Below are positions 1-11,295 of a stretch of 25,400 nucleotides of DNA, piece after piece; position 1 is the stretch's first letter, and every line of letters begins with the position of its first letter. The stretch lies in NCBI GenBank assembly GCA_008931825.1, contig QXVZ01011369.1, positions 1-25,400 of the forward strand. Direction: 5' to 3'. Below the pieces are notes generated by a model. It was not told the DNA's origin. It worked only from the letters and a program-made list of their open reading frames with translations, and did no database searches. The stretch comes from Phallusia fumigata (lineage: Eukaryota; Chordata; Ascidiacea; Phlebobranchia; Ascidiidae). Both the position numbers and the translations under genes were made by a program.

Positions 1-1090
1 AAGTTCTTCTTTTGAGAAATAAGCATTACCACCCCATACAACCAATTTGTTAACTCTCTCAGGCCACTTTGCTGCAAGAATACAAGCTGAATTTCCTCCA
101 TCACTCCAACCAATAACAGAATATTGATTAAAACCCAAAACCTGCAACCACACACATTTGTAAAAATGAAAAAAATAAGATGGTAAGTGATTCACAATGG
201 TAAACTTTGGTACATACCATGTTTCAACACCCTGTTGTTTTTATCTTTCATGTATATATTGCATTATTTTGGTTGTGTTTTGACTTAAATAACATAATGG
301 ATTAGTTCTACAAGCAGAACTGCATGGGTTTCCACACACAAGTAGTTGTAGCAGTGCTGATACTGATCCAACTAATAAGACATATTGTGGTGCAAGTAGG
401 ATCAATGATATCAACTGTTGCACAATGTTTGTAGGTTGACCTTCAGTATGCCTGGGCAATGCAGGTGCAAACTGGACTTTGAACTCTAACAACCAATTTA
501 CAATGTGCTTGATGCATCCCATAAAGTTCAATAACAAAAGTTTACCCTCAAATAATCCAAACATAAATTTCATTTGTTGTGTTTATTACTCTAATATATG
601 ATGGTTTGTCTTGAATGAAAGTAAAAAAGGGTTGCTTCTATTACTAGAAAAGAGAAGCATAACTATACAGTAGCAACAAGTAAGCTAGAACTAATTTAAA
701 AGTAGAGGGCCAAAAATAAGAAGTACCACAATTTAGACCTCCATTAATGCTGCTCCATCGTAAGCATCTCTGTAAAGAAAATCTAATGGAAAATCACGTT
801 TTGGAGGTCTTGATTTTCCGTAACCTCTAGGATCAAAACCCACAACTGTAAATGCTTTTTGGTTCAGATTCGCAAGTTGTGGTCCAAAGTCAGTTTTAGT
901 GCTTCCTACAGAAAGGAAAACCAAATTGAGCGCACAGGGACATATGTGTGCAAACCAATGTTGTTCTAATTTCATCAACCTACCTAATGCACCCGGCATT
1001 AACAAAATGGGATGTTTCCCTTGACCAAATTTTTCATAATAAATGTTTACACCATTAGCCAATGCTTTTGATCCACCTGTCATCTTGCAC
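1..1090 (-). CDS. BPHL: BPHL-like serine hydrolase, copy 1 (5' three exons, runs off left edge)
   Basis: Alpha/beta-hydrolase of the biphenyl hydrolase-like/valacyclovir hydrolase family, which cleaves amino-acid esters and related small esters. Exons on the minus strand: 1090-984 (ATG at 1083, donor G|GTAGG), 905-739 (acceptor after a fine pyrimidine tract, TTTCTGTAG; donor GAG|GTCTAA is weak) and 141-1 (acceptor TTGCAG, continues outside the window). Phases agree (1, then 0). Visible motifs: the oxyanion-side PGALG turn, TDFGPQL, FDPRGYGKSRPP, and the nucleophile elbow GWSDGG with catalytic Ser; WGGNAY follows, as in vertebrate BPHL. Asp and His of the triad would lie beyond the edge. The first exon opens at an acceptor only 7 nt before the ATG, so either an upstream coding exon or a trans-spliced leader supplies the 5' end. 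Family assignment is firm by motif order; copy 2 lies upstream in the same orientation. Confidence 0.85.
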
Positions 1091-2279
1091 CTGCAAATAA
1101 AAAAACAGCTGCAATAAACATATAGTTCATTGTACTTACAGAATAATAGAACCCAACGAATACTCTACTGTTCAACACTCTTTGCTTAACTTTACCTACA
1201 AATTTTGCCAATAATCAATCTTAAAAAACAGCAAATGGGTGAAGAACTTGTTTCTCAAAACTTTTATTTGTTTTTTCTTGCTAATAAATTTTGTTGAACT
1301 TAGGGATTTTATTTAGAAATGCTTACTACTTACGTAGCTGTGACAGTCAAACTTGCCAGTCTGCAAAAAGTAGCATTACTTTGCCCCAGTGCAACACTCG
1401 CCATGTCAACGTAGCTTGCGGTTTTTTGGATATTTGGTTAGTGTTCAGTGTTCAGTGTTCAGTGTTCAACTGTTTACTGTCACGCCGGATTTTTGTGGAT
1501 CGGCAATCAGCAAACAAGCCCGCTCAGATCAATCATGCGTTACGTTGTGATGGGTGGTTGCTTAAATGTTGTTCTCCATGTGCATTGAAACATGTCAAAC
1601 TCCATTGTCACCACGTCATCACTAGAAACTGCTTTTATACAACATAGCAAGGTCGAAAGTTTGACATGAAGATACGATGGTCAAATTTGCCGACTTTTGT
1701 TCCCATGCGAAGGTAGTTTGCAAGTTTGCACGGGTTTTTGGGGTCGGCAGTTAACAATTGAACTTTTCAGGTGAAGCATTCTTGTGTTATCGTGTGCGGC
1801 GGTGCGTACCAAATGTTGTTCTTGATGTGCATTTAAGCGTGTCCACTCTGCACTATATTCGCAAGCATAGAAAACCTCAATAACAAAACCTATCATCTGG
1901 AGTTTCCTTATACGGTAACTTATGTTAAAGAAATGATTAAAACTTCAGTTTTAACCGCAGCCTGAACAAGTCTAAGATTTAGTTGCCCACGACCTGTACC
2001 ACACAAATACTATGTTTCCATGTCGCGTTTGGGCTAAACCCAAATTGTTTGGTCCATGATAACCTTTTTTCGCTACGCTATAAATTTATGTGTAAAAGAA
2101 CATGAACCATAACAAACATTAAAGAAAAAAGTAATAAAATTTGTTTCTTTTTTTTCAACCACGACGCTTCAGCATTTACGAAATTGGCAATTTAATGTCA
2201 ATGTAAGCAACACAATTAATGGAAAATATTGAAATCTATCCTTTTGGGGCTTGTGCATCTGTCGCAACGTACGTTTCAG
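1091..2279. other. Intergenic region between BPHL copies with a diverged internal duplication
   Basis: No convincing gene. Two diverged stretches, about 1345-1640 and 1680-1860, share blocks in the same order: GTCAAAYTTGCC near the start, a TCGGCA block, and AAATGTTGTTCT followed by ATGTGCATT near the end. Similarity by eye is roughly three quarters over these blocks. The open frames here (for example 1291-1647) do not start with ATG or show splice signals and are treated as chance. The stretch from about 1970 onward is the overlap described under the N at 2784. Confidence 0.4.
1441..1468 (+). repeat. Short tandem repeat, unit GTGTTCA x4
   Basis: Four perfect copies of the heptamer GTGTTCA in a row, inside the diverged duplicated block upstream of BPHL copy 1. 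A simple microsatellite; no coding or regulatory role is visible. Confidence 0.9.
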
Positions 2280-3640
2280 TTAACATCCGATGAACTCCTG
2301 TAAATCTGCGTTAAACTTGTCTGGGAATTTCAGATGAAGATCGTGCGTTCCGTTCTCCCAGATGTCAATCCTAAAGGTTTTAGTTAGTTACAACGCAAAT
2401 TCTGAAAAAAATGACCCTTTAACAAGTTATTATGACTCCGTGATATTACTTGCCCAAGTATAATTCTAGGCTAATCTATGACTTTGTCACAAAATTGGGG
2501 AGATCTGTCCATTTTAATCGAAAACTTCTGCAACGTATGGGTGGAGTTTCAGAACACAATAAGAAAACCAATCAGTCAATATTTTCGTGTGGTAACCTGC
2601 GTGGGGGAAAAAGGTTAACGTGACCGTAGGCACGTTTTGGTTGGTCAATGTGAGAATAATAGGTAATGCTCCGGGTATTAGGTTTATTAATTAACCCTAC
2701 TCGTACATTTCTCTTGACTCCTCTTGGCCCGAACCCATTATGGTATTTTTTAATTGAATCTCACCTGGAGTTTTTGATATGCTNTTCTAAGATTTACGAC
2801 CTGTACCACACAAATACTATGTTTCCATATCGCGTTTGGGCTAAACCCAAATTGTTTGGTCCATGATAACCTTTTTTCGCTACGCTATAAATTAAAATGT
2901 AAAATAAATTGAACTACAACAAACATCAAAGAAAAAAAGCAATAAAATTTGTTTCTTTTTTTCAAGCATGACGCTTCAGCATTTACGAAATTGGCAATTT
3001 AATGTCAATGTAAGCAACACAATTAATGGAAAATATTGAAATCTATCCTTTTGGGGCTTGTGTATCTGTCGCAACGTACGTTTCTGTTAACATCCGATGA
3101 ACTCCTGTAAATCTGCGTTAAACTTGTCTGGGAATTTCAGATGAAGATCATGCGTTCCGTTCTCCCAGATGTCAATCCTAAAGGTTTTAGTCAGTTAAAA
3201 CGCAACTCCTGAAAAAAATGATCCTTTAACAAGTTATTATGACTCCGTGATATTACTTGCCCAAGTATAATTCTAGGCTAATCTGTAAGATTAGTAAGAT
3301 AATCTGTAAGACGTTACAAATCTATGACTTTATCACAAAATTGGGCGGTTTTGTCCTGGTATTTTAATGGAGAAAACTTCTGCAACGTATGGGTGGAGTT
3401 TCAGAACACAATAAGAAAACCAATTATCCAATATTTTCGCGTGGTAACTTGCTTGGGGAAAAAAGGTTAACGTGACCCTAGGCACGTTTTGGTTTGTCAA
3501 TGTGAGATTTATAGGTATGCTCCGTGTATTAGGCTTGTTAATTAACTCTACTTGCACATTTCTCTTGACTCCTTCTTGGCCCGAACCCATCATGGTTTTT
3601 TTGAATTGAATCTCACCTGGAGTTTTTGATATGCTTGTGA
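1970..3640. repeat. Unmerged overlap at contig join (N at 2784), two diverged versions of one locus
   Basis: The sequence from about 1970 to 2783 returns from 2785 to about 3636 with scattered substitutions and small indels, including an extra stretch of about 40 bp near 3285-3325 in the second version. The join is a single N at 2784. The left version stops abruptly inside the penultimate BPHL exon, at the same point that the right version passes through intact. This pattern fits two haplotypes of one locus placed end to end by the assembler better than a biological tandem duplication. Confidence 0.75.
2280..2370 (-). pseudogene. Second version of the last exon of BPHL copy 2 (probable assembly duplicate)
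   Basis: Minus-strand exon 2370-2280 with acceptor CTTTAG and stop TAA, encoding the same 29 residues as the exon at 3177-3087, including the catalytic-His motif GTHDLHLKF. It lies in the left half of the overlap around the N at 2784. The exon before it is cut at the N, so this copy cannot belong to a complete gene as assembled. It is most simply the other allele. Confidence 0.7.
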
Positions 3641-5528
3641 AGGTATTCAGCGTGAAACAGTGGCACAAACTCATCAATTTTACCGTGCACAATCAGAGTC
3701 TCAGCTATAATATTGGGCAGCTCCTATGTTAAAACAACAGAGGATTTAAATGCAAAAATACTGCCCCAAAGAGTTAATTTTAACAATAGAAATAAATCTT
3801 GTAATTAGTAAACCATTAACAATTGATTGTTTTTCTACAAAGGTTCTGGAATGTTACTTCAATGCATCACAAATAGCAAAAATACACCATGTAACGCGCA
3901 TCTAATTAAACTTTATTATAGGTAACTACTTGGACTCAACACTCGGCGCCACTGAAAATTTATTCGGATGCATTTGCTTTTTTAGTAAAATGACTAAATA
4001 ATGCTGACACAGCCGGAACAAGGCAAGTACGTTTTTAAATAGGTCTACTTCTCCGTTTTCGTCTGGTTTATGAACAGACAACATAGTGTTCAGCCAAAGC
4101 AATTTGATTGCCCGCTCGTAATCGTCTCCAACGAGTCCTGATAAATCTTGATCCGAGCCAGCAGATGACAGCAAGGACACTTGTTTCTTTTCAACTGAGC
4201 GCAAATAAAAAACATTTGTGGTCTTAAAAAATACGCTTGGCAAAAGATGGTGCAAGTAAATATTTATAGTGCTAGATTTTCAGACTACTCGTTTTATCGC
4301 TGTTTGAAAAGCCCTAAATTCCCTTTTGTGTGATTCACGTTCAAGACTCGTAAGTTACACTTCTGTCAGACCGGTCAAACCTGACCACAGAGCATGTGAT
4401 TATTTATAGGCAATTGCTCTTACTTTCCATGTAAGCAATATCAGCTTTTGAGTTGAACGAGTTTCCACCTAACATCAGTAGTTTCTTTACCCTCTCAGGA
4501 TGCTGTGCAGCAAGAATAGCGGCAGAGTTGGCGCCGTCACTCCAACCAAAAACTGAATACTTGACAAATCCTAGTGCCTGCATGTTGCTAAATATTTGAC
4601 ATGTGCTTGCACAGAAAACCGATCATAATCTGCGTACGGGAAAGCCGTTACTGTCAACATGTGTTTAATATCTGCAGATATTATCACCATGGTGGAACTC
4701 CAACCATACGAATGCATGTAACGTATGCTGCGCTTACAAAACCACTAAAAACCTAAACATTAGTTTCGCAAAGTTTAAATCTATATGGAATACAGTCGTA
4801 GAGTTACAACACAAACACAACAATCAATGAACCTATTGTTGAGTGCTCTTGACACTTCTACGTCTATGGAGTTGTTGGTCTGTAACTTTGAGGTAGGTTC
4901 TAAAACTTCATAAGTTATTACTCAACTGCAGAACAGTAAAAGCAAAACAAATTACCTTCATTAAAGCAGCAGCATCATCTGCGTCACGGTACAGAAAATC
5001 GGCCGGGTAGTCGCGGTCAGGGGGTCTCGATTTTCCTTGGCCGCGTGGATCCAGAGCAACTATAGTTAGTTTTTCCCGATCAAGGTTCTCCAACTGAGGA
5101 TTGAAATGCTGTCTTGCTGTGCCTTGGTAAATAATGCGGTTATAAGATATTTGACTAATGGTTTCATTAACGCAGTCCAGGAGAATTTAAATTTAAGACC
5201 CTGAGCGTGGACCTCATCGAACCTTTTTAACGAGTACAACCAAGTTCAACAAATCGTTTCAACTGTTTGCAGGTCACAGCGACATCATGAATCTGCCATG
5301 ACTAAATTTACAATTACCAAGTGCCCCAGGCAGCAGCAGAACGACTTCCTTTCCATCGCCAACTTTTTCGTAACAAATGTGTACTCCATTTACCAGGGCA
5401 CGGGAAGACATGTTTAACAACCAAACNCCAGGCAGCAGCAGAACGACTTCCTTTCCATCGCCAACTTTTTCGTAACAAATGTGTACTCCATTTACCAGGG
5501 CACGGGAAGACATGTTTAACAACCAAAC
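3087..5528 (-). CDS. BPHL: BPHL-like serine hydrolase, copy 2 (lid-region exon not found)
   Basis: Same family as copy 1. Exons on the minus strand: 5528-5318 as assembled (ATG at 5513; contains the N at 5427 and a repeated 101 bp, true exon about half as long), 5122-4956, 4577-4424, 3723-3617 and 3177-3087 (stop). All junctions are GT-AG and phases agree for exons 1-3 and for the last two. Motifs: LPGALG; LDPRGQGKSRPPDRDYP; GWSDGAN with catalytic Ser; LIVHGKIDEFVPLFH with catalytic Asp; GTHDLHLKF with catalytic His. Between the third exon (ends phase 1) and 3723 (starts phase 0) the usual segment of about 50 residues, which forms the lid in family members, could not be found in any minus-strand frame. 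The gene may have lost it, may use an unrecognised exon, or may be decaying. The first exon begins behind an acceptor (TACGACAG) 15 nt before ATG, again compatible with leader trans-splicing. Confidence 0.8.
3912..4255 (-). CDS. Unrecognised 3'-terminal exon with poly(A) signal
   Basis: An open frame of 109 codons (4255-3926) ends in TAG and is followed after 8 nt by AATAAA (3917-3912) and then T/GT-rich sequence, a credible transcript end. A plausible acceptor (TTTGCGCTCAG) gives an exon start near 4196. From there the product reads EKKQVSLLSSAGSDQDLSG and onward, acidic at first and then helix-like with a Leu-rich stretch (LFKNVLALFRLCQHYLVILL). I do not recognise the family. It lies inside BPHL copy 2, exactly where the lid exon is missing, on the same strand, and joins in frame to the third BPHL exon (phase 1). 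It could be an alternative 3' end of that gene, a nested gene, or an inserted exon. The poly(A) signal is seen directly; the rest is inference. Confidence 0.4.
5326..5528. repeat. Perfect 101-bp direct repeat around the N at 5427 (assembly overlap)
   Basis: 5326-5426 and 5428-5528 are identical and separated by one N. Both carry the start codon and the first coding exon of BPHL copy 2. A perfect repeat meeting at an N is the mark of two contig ends that overlap but were not merged, so the true locus should have one copy. Confidence 0.9.
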
Positions 5529-7142
5529 CTGTCGTACGAGGCCTATGGCAATGTGACGTTCTAAACGTGCATACAATAAAGGTTGGTTACTTTGGGCCTT
5601 TACCATGCTCGCTTAGCACTGTAAGAGACTTAACAGCAAGCATTCTAATAGCACTTACACTTTATCATTTTGACAGTTTTACAACCAGTAAAACTCAATA
5701 TGACCGAGAACTTGCCCAAAATACAAACAAAAGCAACACATTTTTGAGATTTGTCAGGTGTTCATATTAGTGTAAATACGCAATAAATACTTTAAAATAA
5801 CTACGCGATTACTACTTTTAAACTTTCCAAATCATTATCTGTGAAGTTTATAGCTACATTTTGTAGCTAAACTAAAAGAATTTGTTGTTAGCTTGCTGCT
5901 AATCTTGTTAAACTCGTTATGCGTGGTGGATCTCCTTCGGTTGGAAGGTGTCACGGACTAGCAACGTGCGTTCCGCTCCACTGGCTGTCATAAAAAACAT
6001 TTTCCACATTTACAAACATGCACTACTAAATTGTATGATAGTGCGTGAGCTAGAGATTTTATATGAAAGTGAAAAACTGTAGTGCGATATGTCACAATAC
6101 AATCGGGAAACAGCTGCAACATCCACCCTGATGGAGGAAATAGAGGAAACCAACGCTATTATGCTGTTTTTTAACTAATCTGATTCAGTAACATAAGGTT
6201 AGTGATTATCAGACCTTTTTGTACGTTTTGAATGGTTGCCAATTCTAACTGGCCCTAAGACTTGGTAACATTTGCTCATATTTTTTGAAATGAAGATGTT
6301 CACTCTTTTTGAAACTATTGCTATCTTTGCATGACATCTCTCCGCAGTCCACCAAACGTTAAACTAGTTGCCATTGTGATAGTATTTAGCAGATGTTTTG
6401 AAACATATGATGGATATGAAAAAAACCATATCCAAATGTTTTACGATTTTCTTTCAGTCCAGTTAACATGAAACTTGTTGCCATTTAACTTATCCAAATT
6501 AGCCAGTTTTTTCAATGCCACAAATCATAGCAACACTGTATTGTACTAACAAACAACCCAATACAAGTCAGCATTCGCGAAACTACTTTGTTTGATAAAA
6601 ACATTGCTTGAAAAAAAGATTTGCGTCTCATAGAATGATGACTACCCTCATGTACAGCAGTAACACCAAACATGTCCAAATATTTGAAACTGGTTTCTGT
6701 TGGGCGTGCTCAAGAGCAGGGAGGTTTCATTTGGTTTGCAGGGCGCTCACATTTATACCGGCTATAATCGTTGAATCGCTTGCAAGCAGATACTAACACC
6801 TATTTTTGCAAATTGTATCACACAACAAAATAGTTAATTCCGCTGTACATATGTTTGTGCTTTCTATGTTTTCCCGCCGGTAATAAGGTTGACGCAATGT
6901 TGTTCAACCCTGTGCGATTATCGGTGACTATAGAGTTTAGTGACGTTGCTTGGCATCTTGACTGCCTCGTGTACAACAGTGACTGGAAGTTGTAGAGGCG
7001 GCATGCTTTACCTGAAGCAACCGTTTATGGGGTCTGGTGTACTTTCTTGACCAAACGCAATAATTCCTTCGTCTATGCAAATACCCCAATGAGCTTTACA
7101 CATATTAAAGTACGTCATAGGCCGGATACGTCACACACATAA

Positions 7143-7271
7143 TGACGTCATCACGGAAATATATGAGGCAATGAAAAAATACGATTTTGCGAAATACAAC
7201 ACGTAGCGAGCTAAAACTTCACACACGGCGTCATTAATACTTAACATGACGTCATACCAAAAATGACGTCA
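7143..7271. promoter_or_regulatory. Cluster of three perfect CRE palindromes (TGACGTCA)
   Basis: TGACGTCA occurs at 7143-7150, 7247-7254 and 7264-7271, with half sites (TACGTCA near 7112 and 7128, GCGTCAT near 7229) around them. This octamer is the classical CREB/ATF site. The cluster is about 1.6 kb upstream of the start of BPHL copy 2 and could be an enhancer. The same octamer also occurs at 16293-16300 and 19840-19847, so a background of this motif in the genome is possible. Confidence 0.4.
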
Positions 7272-8169
7272 TTCAGGCAAACATAACACTAATTCTTAAC
7301 CCCTCAAACTGACCTGACTTTGCGACGCGTCTCAAATACGCACTAACTGGGCGCGACAACATCTCCACAAGTTCAGGTACAATCACAAACTAATCCTAAA
7401 ACCAAATTGAAGGAATAAAAATAATTTTGACGATAAAATACAGGAATAATACGTTTAATATCATAACTTTTATCACTATTGAATCCAACAAATTATGTAG
7501 TATCAAAAACATACCAGCAAAAACGTTATAACAGTAAAATAACATACGATTTCCATGAAATGTGTAATTATGACGAAGTGCATTTCTGTACCGTAACAGT
7601 GAATTAGACTGTGAGCTACTGCTGCGTCGTTTCCGGACAACCTGTATCTAATCCTGTAAGACATTGTCGTGTAATGTATGAATACCCTTGTTAATGTGGT
7701 CAACTGGTGTTTATATTGATGCCGTTTTGCAGAATTGTTAATCCGCCGATCGCTTCCAACTAATTTGTGACTCTGGTCCTATATTAGTTCGGTGAGAGTC
7801 AATTTGCCACTGTTGTGTTTCGTGCCTGTATTGATACTAATACGTGCCCATTTTCAGAAACCGCTCTTGCCTTCGATTGGTACATACTGCTGTGGGTTGA
7901 CCTGCTCTCGAGTGCCACCACCTGACTGTTTCGCCCAAAATAAAACGTTCATTATTTTTCCCTTTGGTACTTGGGAGTTCCTGAGCGCAAGGAAGAGCGC
8001 GTTTAGAACCGTTCTAGGAATAAACTGTCTGGGCGCACAGAGTCACGCCCCCTAGCGAATAAAAGGCAACGCAACACAAGCCATGGTAAGACAATTGGCA
8101 TGTTGGCGATATGGTTCGCGAAATCGCAACAAATCGGAGAAAACTGATTAAAACAATGAGACATTTTCT

Positions 8170-8560
8170 TCAAAAATATCTAAAATGCAGAAAGTTTGGT
8201 GTAATTTAATGTTTACTGCCCTAAAATATTTGCAAGCTAATTTTTGTATAGTACCCAAACAAATCCCACCATCATTTGTTTTTATTCAACATTTTAATTT
8301 TACGCCATACTGCCAACAAAGAAAAAAGAGGGAAAAAGCAATAAATGTTAAGCAATATACGTGTGCGAAAATTGCATTGATAACTCTTTTTAAATAGAAA
8401 CACAAAAAATAGAAAATTTTTGCATCACCACAACGTAAGTATGGGTATTGGTGTGTATGAATCTAACAGTTAATTTAAAAACTGTCACTTGGCGAGATAG
8501 CTATGTTTTAGTCCAACACATTTTGTGAAGTGTTACGGGTTGCATCTTTTGTTTCGGTTG
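8170..8560. repeat. 3' flank of the sulfotransferase unit, duplicated at 12780-13130
   Basis: The block starting ATGCAGAAAGTTTG at about 8184 and ending with TTAGTCCAACACATTTT near 8524 returns at 12,786 to 13,084 with moderate divergence, including shared stretches such as TTACGCCATACTGCCAA. It marks the downstream part of the tandem unit that carries copies A and B. The corresponding region of copy C (about 16,370-16,600) is only faintly similar. Confidence 0.75.
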
Positions 8561-8659
8561 CATCAAGGGTGAAGCACTAAGCAAATTTGAATTGTCTTGT
8601 TTCCAAGGCAAGAAAAGTGCTCAAATTGAAACTGTTTATATTTCAGTTTCAAAAGACAA

Positions 8660-11295
8660 TCATGCATCCCATCCACCTGCTGTTAAGGTATCCAAGTCAA
8701 ACGTGTAGTCAAACATTTCCATCTCCTTGCTGAAAATACTCATCACTTTACTTATAGTTTCACGGTTAAGCTTAGAAAACATATCTCGTATTGTTTCTTC
8801 CGGTCTGCTGCTTGCACGTCCTCTGTTTAGCTGACGCATGTTGTCGACGTGCAGTTTCTCTTTCAAAAGCCAGGTTCGGCTCGAATCAAAAGTCTCGGCC
8901 TTAACGATGAGTTTGAATGGAAAGATGCAGGGATCGCATGTACTTGGTCGAAAATGGGCGTCAAGGTTACTTAAGGTCGAACCGTGATTGGCGACATACT
9001 GCATGAAGGATTCCCATGACATAAAGTGACCTCGTCTGAACAAAAGGTTAATGTTAGACGCAAACATGTGCCTGTAAGCATGAACTTTAAAAACTGTTGC
9101 GTTGGGATAAGAACTTTTGTGGCATTTTGCTGGCACAAATACTGCTTACCAACGTAACAGTTAGGCACAAAGCAAAGAACTGAAAAATGTGTGACGGTTA
9201 AACGGATAATGTAGTTGTTTAATGAGAAAAAAGCAGGCACACAAAAACCCAGCAGCTGCTTACCCATTCCATCTGCCGTATTCGTTTGGATAGTTTCTCA
9301 TCAGCGGGAATTTATCAAACCATAGATTGTAATAATATTGCTTTGTAAACTTGTCTTCCCAACCGGATATGAGACGTGCAAACGGGTGACGAATTGACAT
9401 CATTGTAACTGTTTCGGAATCCTGAAATTTATTGACAGAAACAATTTATGAAAGTTAATATTTTCAAGTTAATACAGATCAGGTTGGACACGTTTTGCAA
9501 TAATCTGAATAACAACAGATCTATACAGTGTACGTCAGGATTTTTACAGTGCCTTTGTGCAAACTTTAGGTAACATTTACCAAGTGGCTGAGCGCATCGA
9601 ACGCGCTGAATTCATTCGGATAATTAGTGTTTTTGTGTCCAAATGGTATACCACTTCCCCAAAAATCCTGTGCCTAACCTTGGTGTTTAATTAGATGTCC
9701 TTTTTGTTCACTGAAAAGTTCGTTAACAAACTAACATAGCATTTACAAATTTGACAGAAAAACAATAAAAAGAAAAGGAGCTAATGTGCCAAAAGATTAT
9801 GAACTTTTTGTCTTTGTGCAATCACGTCATACACACGTGTTCACGTTGACCCTCCCCGCGGCTCGGCATTTGTATTTGTATATATTGTACCATGTACACT
9901 TCACTTCTTTGTTTGTCAGAAAGCTTCCTGTAGTAGTTTTGATTGCCAAAAACAGCACGTTCGAAGAATTTTTGTTTGGCTGCGATTTCTGGCTCACGGA
10001 AATGCCAAAACACATCGTTCCAACTCGAACTGCCAGCTTTAAGGGTGTAACACATCAATGCACGTTTTTTTAAATCAACGATCGTTCGCTCCATCATAAT
10101 TCCTGCCAGTAAAATTTGATTTCAGATTTGTGGAGTGCACTGGCACATACAAAAACGAGGAGTAAAATGTGCGCAATTACGTTATTTTCCCATTAGGTGT
10201 CACAACAGTGCGCTGGCCTTGCTTTTAGCATTGGCATTGCGCCTAAAGTACTCACCGTCGCGTGTGTTATTTGTCTGTACTTGCTTAAAGTCCGGATCGT
10301 ATTTTTTGCAGACGCTGTCGGCCAGTTCACGCCTCCTCGCAAACCGCGCTTCGAAAGGATTGAGTTGTTTCATGTTTTGGGCGGGAACATCGGAAACTAC
10401 GATAATCTCGGCAGTTGCTGTCGAGTTTGTTGGTCTGAAACGTCAAACTGATTTACGATAATGCCTTAACGCAACACTGGATTTCTCAAAAGTGGGGTCC
10501 GCGGTCCCCTAAGGGTCCGTGAAGCGAGTTTAGGGGGTACGCGAAACGTCTTTAGTTTTTCTCAGTCGATGTTTTATCGCGTGATTACGGATATTTTTTA
10601 AATGTTATGTTCGTGTATAATGCTAGTTTGTGATATCACAAGTAACAAAAACGTGTTTGTCGCATACACAAAGCACTGCTGAATTGTAATCGGGCGAAGT
10701 TAACTCGAGTAAATCATGATGGATCGCGAGGTTTGGAAAAGAATGCAGGGGCCGTTATGCAATTAGTTTAAAAAAGTTCGATAACCACTGCTCAAACGTA
10801 TAGACCTTCTACTGTTTACGGCGTGGGCAATAATTTCCCACTACTTGCAGAACACTAGGTTCTATACATAGCCTATGAATACCCAGACTCAAGCAGAGGC
10901 AGCTAACATATAACACATTTACCTAAATTGTTTGTACATTTTTAAGCGATATATTGACCGGAAGATATTAACTTCTGGGAAGCTATACGGACAGATTAGT
11001 AACTTACATTACAACCAGAATGCAGAGGTAGATCAACAAAAACATGTGATTTCAAGTAAATCGTTTTTGGAATGTAAAAAAAGCATTTTTAATGCAAGAA
11101 ACTTGCTTTACATTCAAACATAAACTGCAATTGAAGTACAAAATACGCCTTACACACCTCTGGCATATAGAACCTGTGGTCTCCAAACATAACATGGGTC
11201 AGTATAAAAACTACGAATGCCGAAACGAGAGCCAGGCCAGTCAGCAGCCTCAATTTCCATGACCGTTGTGACATTGACCAAACGTTACGTCCCAC
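8660..11295 (-). CDS. Carbohydrate sulfotransferase, copy A (five exons, intron-1 phase anomaly)
   Basis: Type II Golgi membrane sulfotransferase of the CHST8-14/HNK-1 family, transferring sulfate from PAPS to a glycan. Minus-strand exons: 11295-11158, 10434-10256, 10102-9891, 9421-9264, 9035-8660 (stop TGA). Exon 1 gives a short basic tail and one hydrophobic anchor. Exon 3 holds the 5'-phosphosulfate loop CYTLKAGSSSW; exon 4 the 3'-phosphate motif RHPFARLISGWEDKF; exon 5 the family's C-terminal part with STCDPC and LNRETISK. Alignment with copy C puts the start at the second Met (11274) rather than 11295. Introns 2-4 keep phase. For intron 1 the only good acceptor (TTTCAG at 10435) needs a 2-nt donor overhang, which the donor used by copies B and C does not give; a donor 2 nt downstream (GT|GTGTAAG) would repair this. 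The donor of exon 3 (ATG|GTACAA) is weaker than in copy C. Product about 347-354 residues if spliced so. A hAT-like element lies in intron 1. Confidence 0.8.
10475..10790. mobile_element. Short hAT-like non-autonomous element in intron 1 of copy A
   Basis: The left side carries TTTCTCAAAAGTGGGGTCCG followed by alternating GGTCC and GGGTCCGTGAAGCG blocks, a composition typical of hAT-type terminal regions. The right end reads GAACCACTG-like (ATAACCACTG, 10781-10790), so the inverted ends are CACTGGATT and CAGTGGTTA with several mismatches. Flanking 8-mers are not identical, so no clean target duplication is shown. It contains no transposase frame. Confidence 0.45.

Larger units (their letters stand above)
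5529..8659. other. Gene-free interval upstream of BPHL copy 2 and downstream of sulfotransferase A
   Basis: No exon with supported splice sites was found. Open frames (6608-6796 plus, 7503-7703 minus, 7792-8055 plus) lack a homology or splice context, and the last has no ATG start. The most notable content is the CRE palindrome cluster at 7143-7271. From about 8170 the sequence is homologous to 12,780-13,130, the 3' flank of sulfotransferase copy B, so the tandem duplication unit reaches several hundred bases past the stop codon of copy A. Confidence 0.5.

Noticed and set aside
241..573. 110-codon open frame on the minus strand
   Set aside because: It lies in the intron between the second and third exon of BPHL copy 1, has no homology to the family and no splice signals of its own.
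5314..5770. Tandem duplication of the BPHL first exon as a biological event
   Set aside because: The two copies are identical over 101 bp and meet at a single N, as expected from unmerged contig ends.
5930..5985. GC-richer patch with GGTTGGAAGG, possible SINE B box
   Set aside because: No A box at a suitable distance and no flanking repeats were found.
7792..8055. 87-codon plus-strand frame with a hydrophobic start resembling a signal peptide
   Set aside because: The frame starts at GTG, no ATG precedes the hydrophobic part, and no promoter, intron or poly(A) context supports it.
9786..10073. 95-codon plus-strand frame, and similar frames at 17,881-18,157
   Set aside because: They are antisense shadows of sulfotransferase exon 3.
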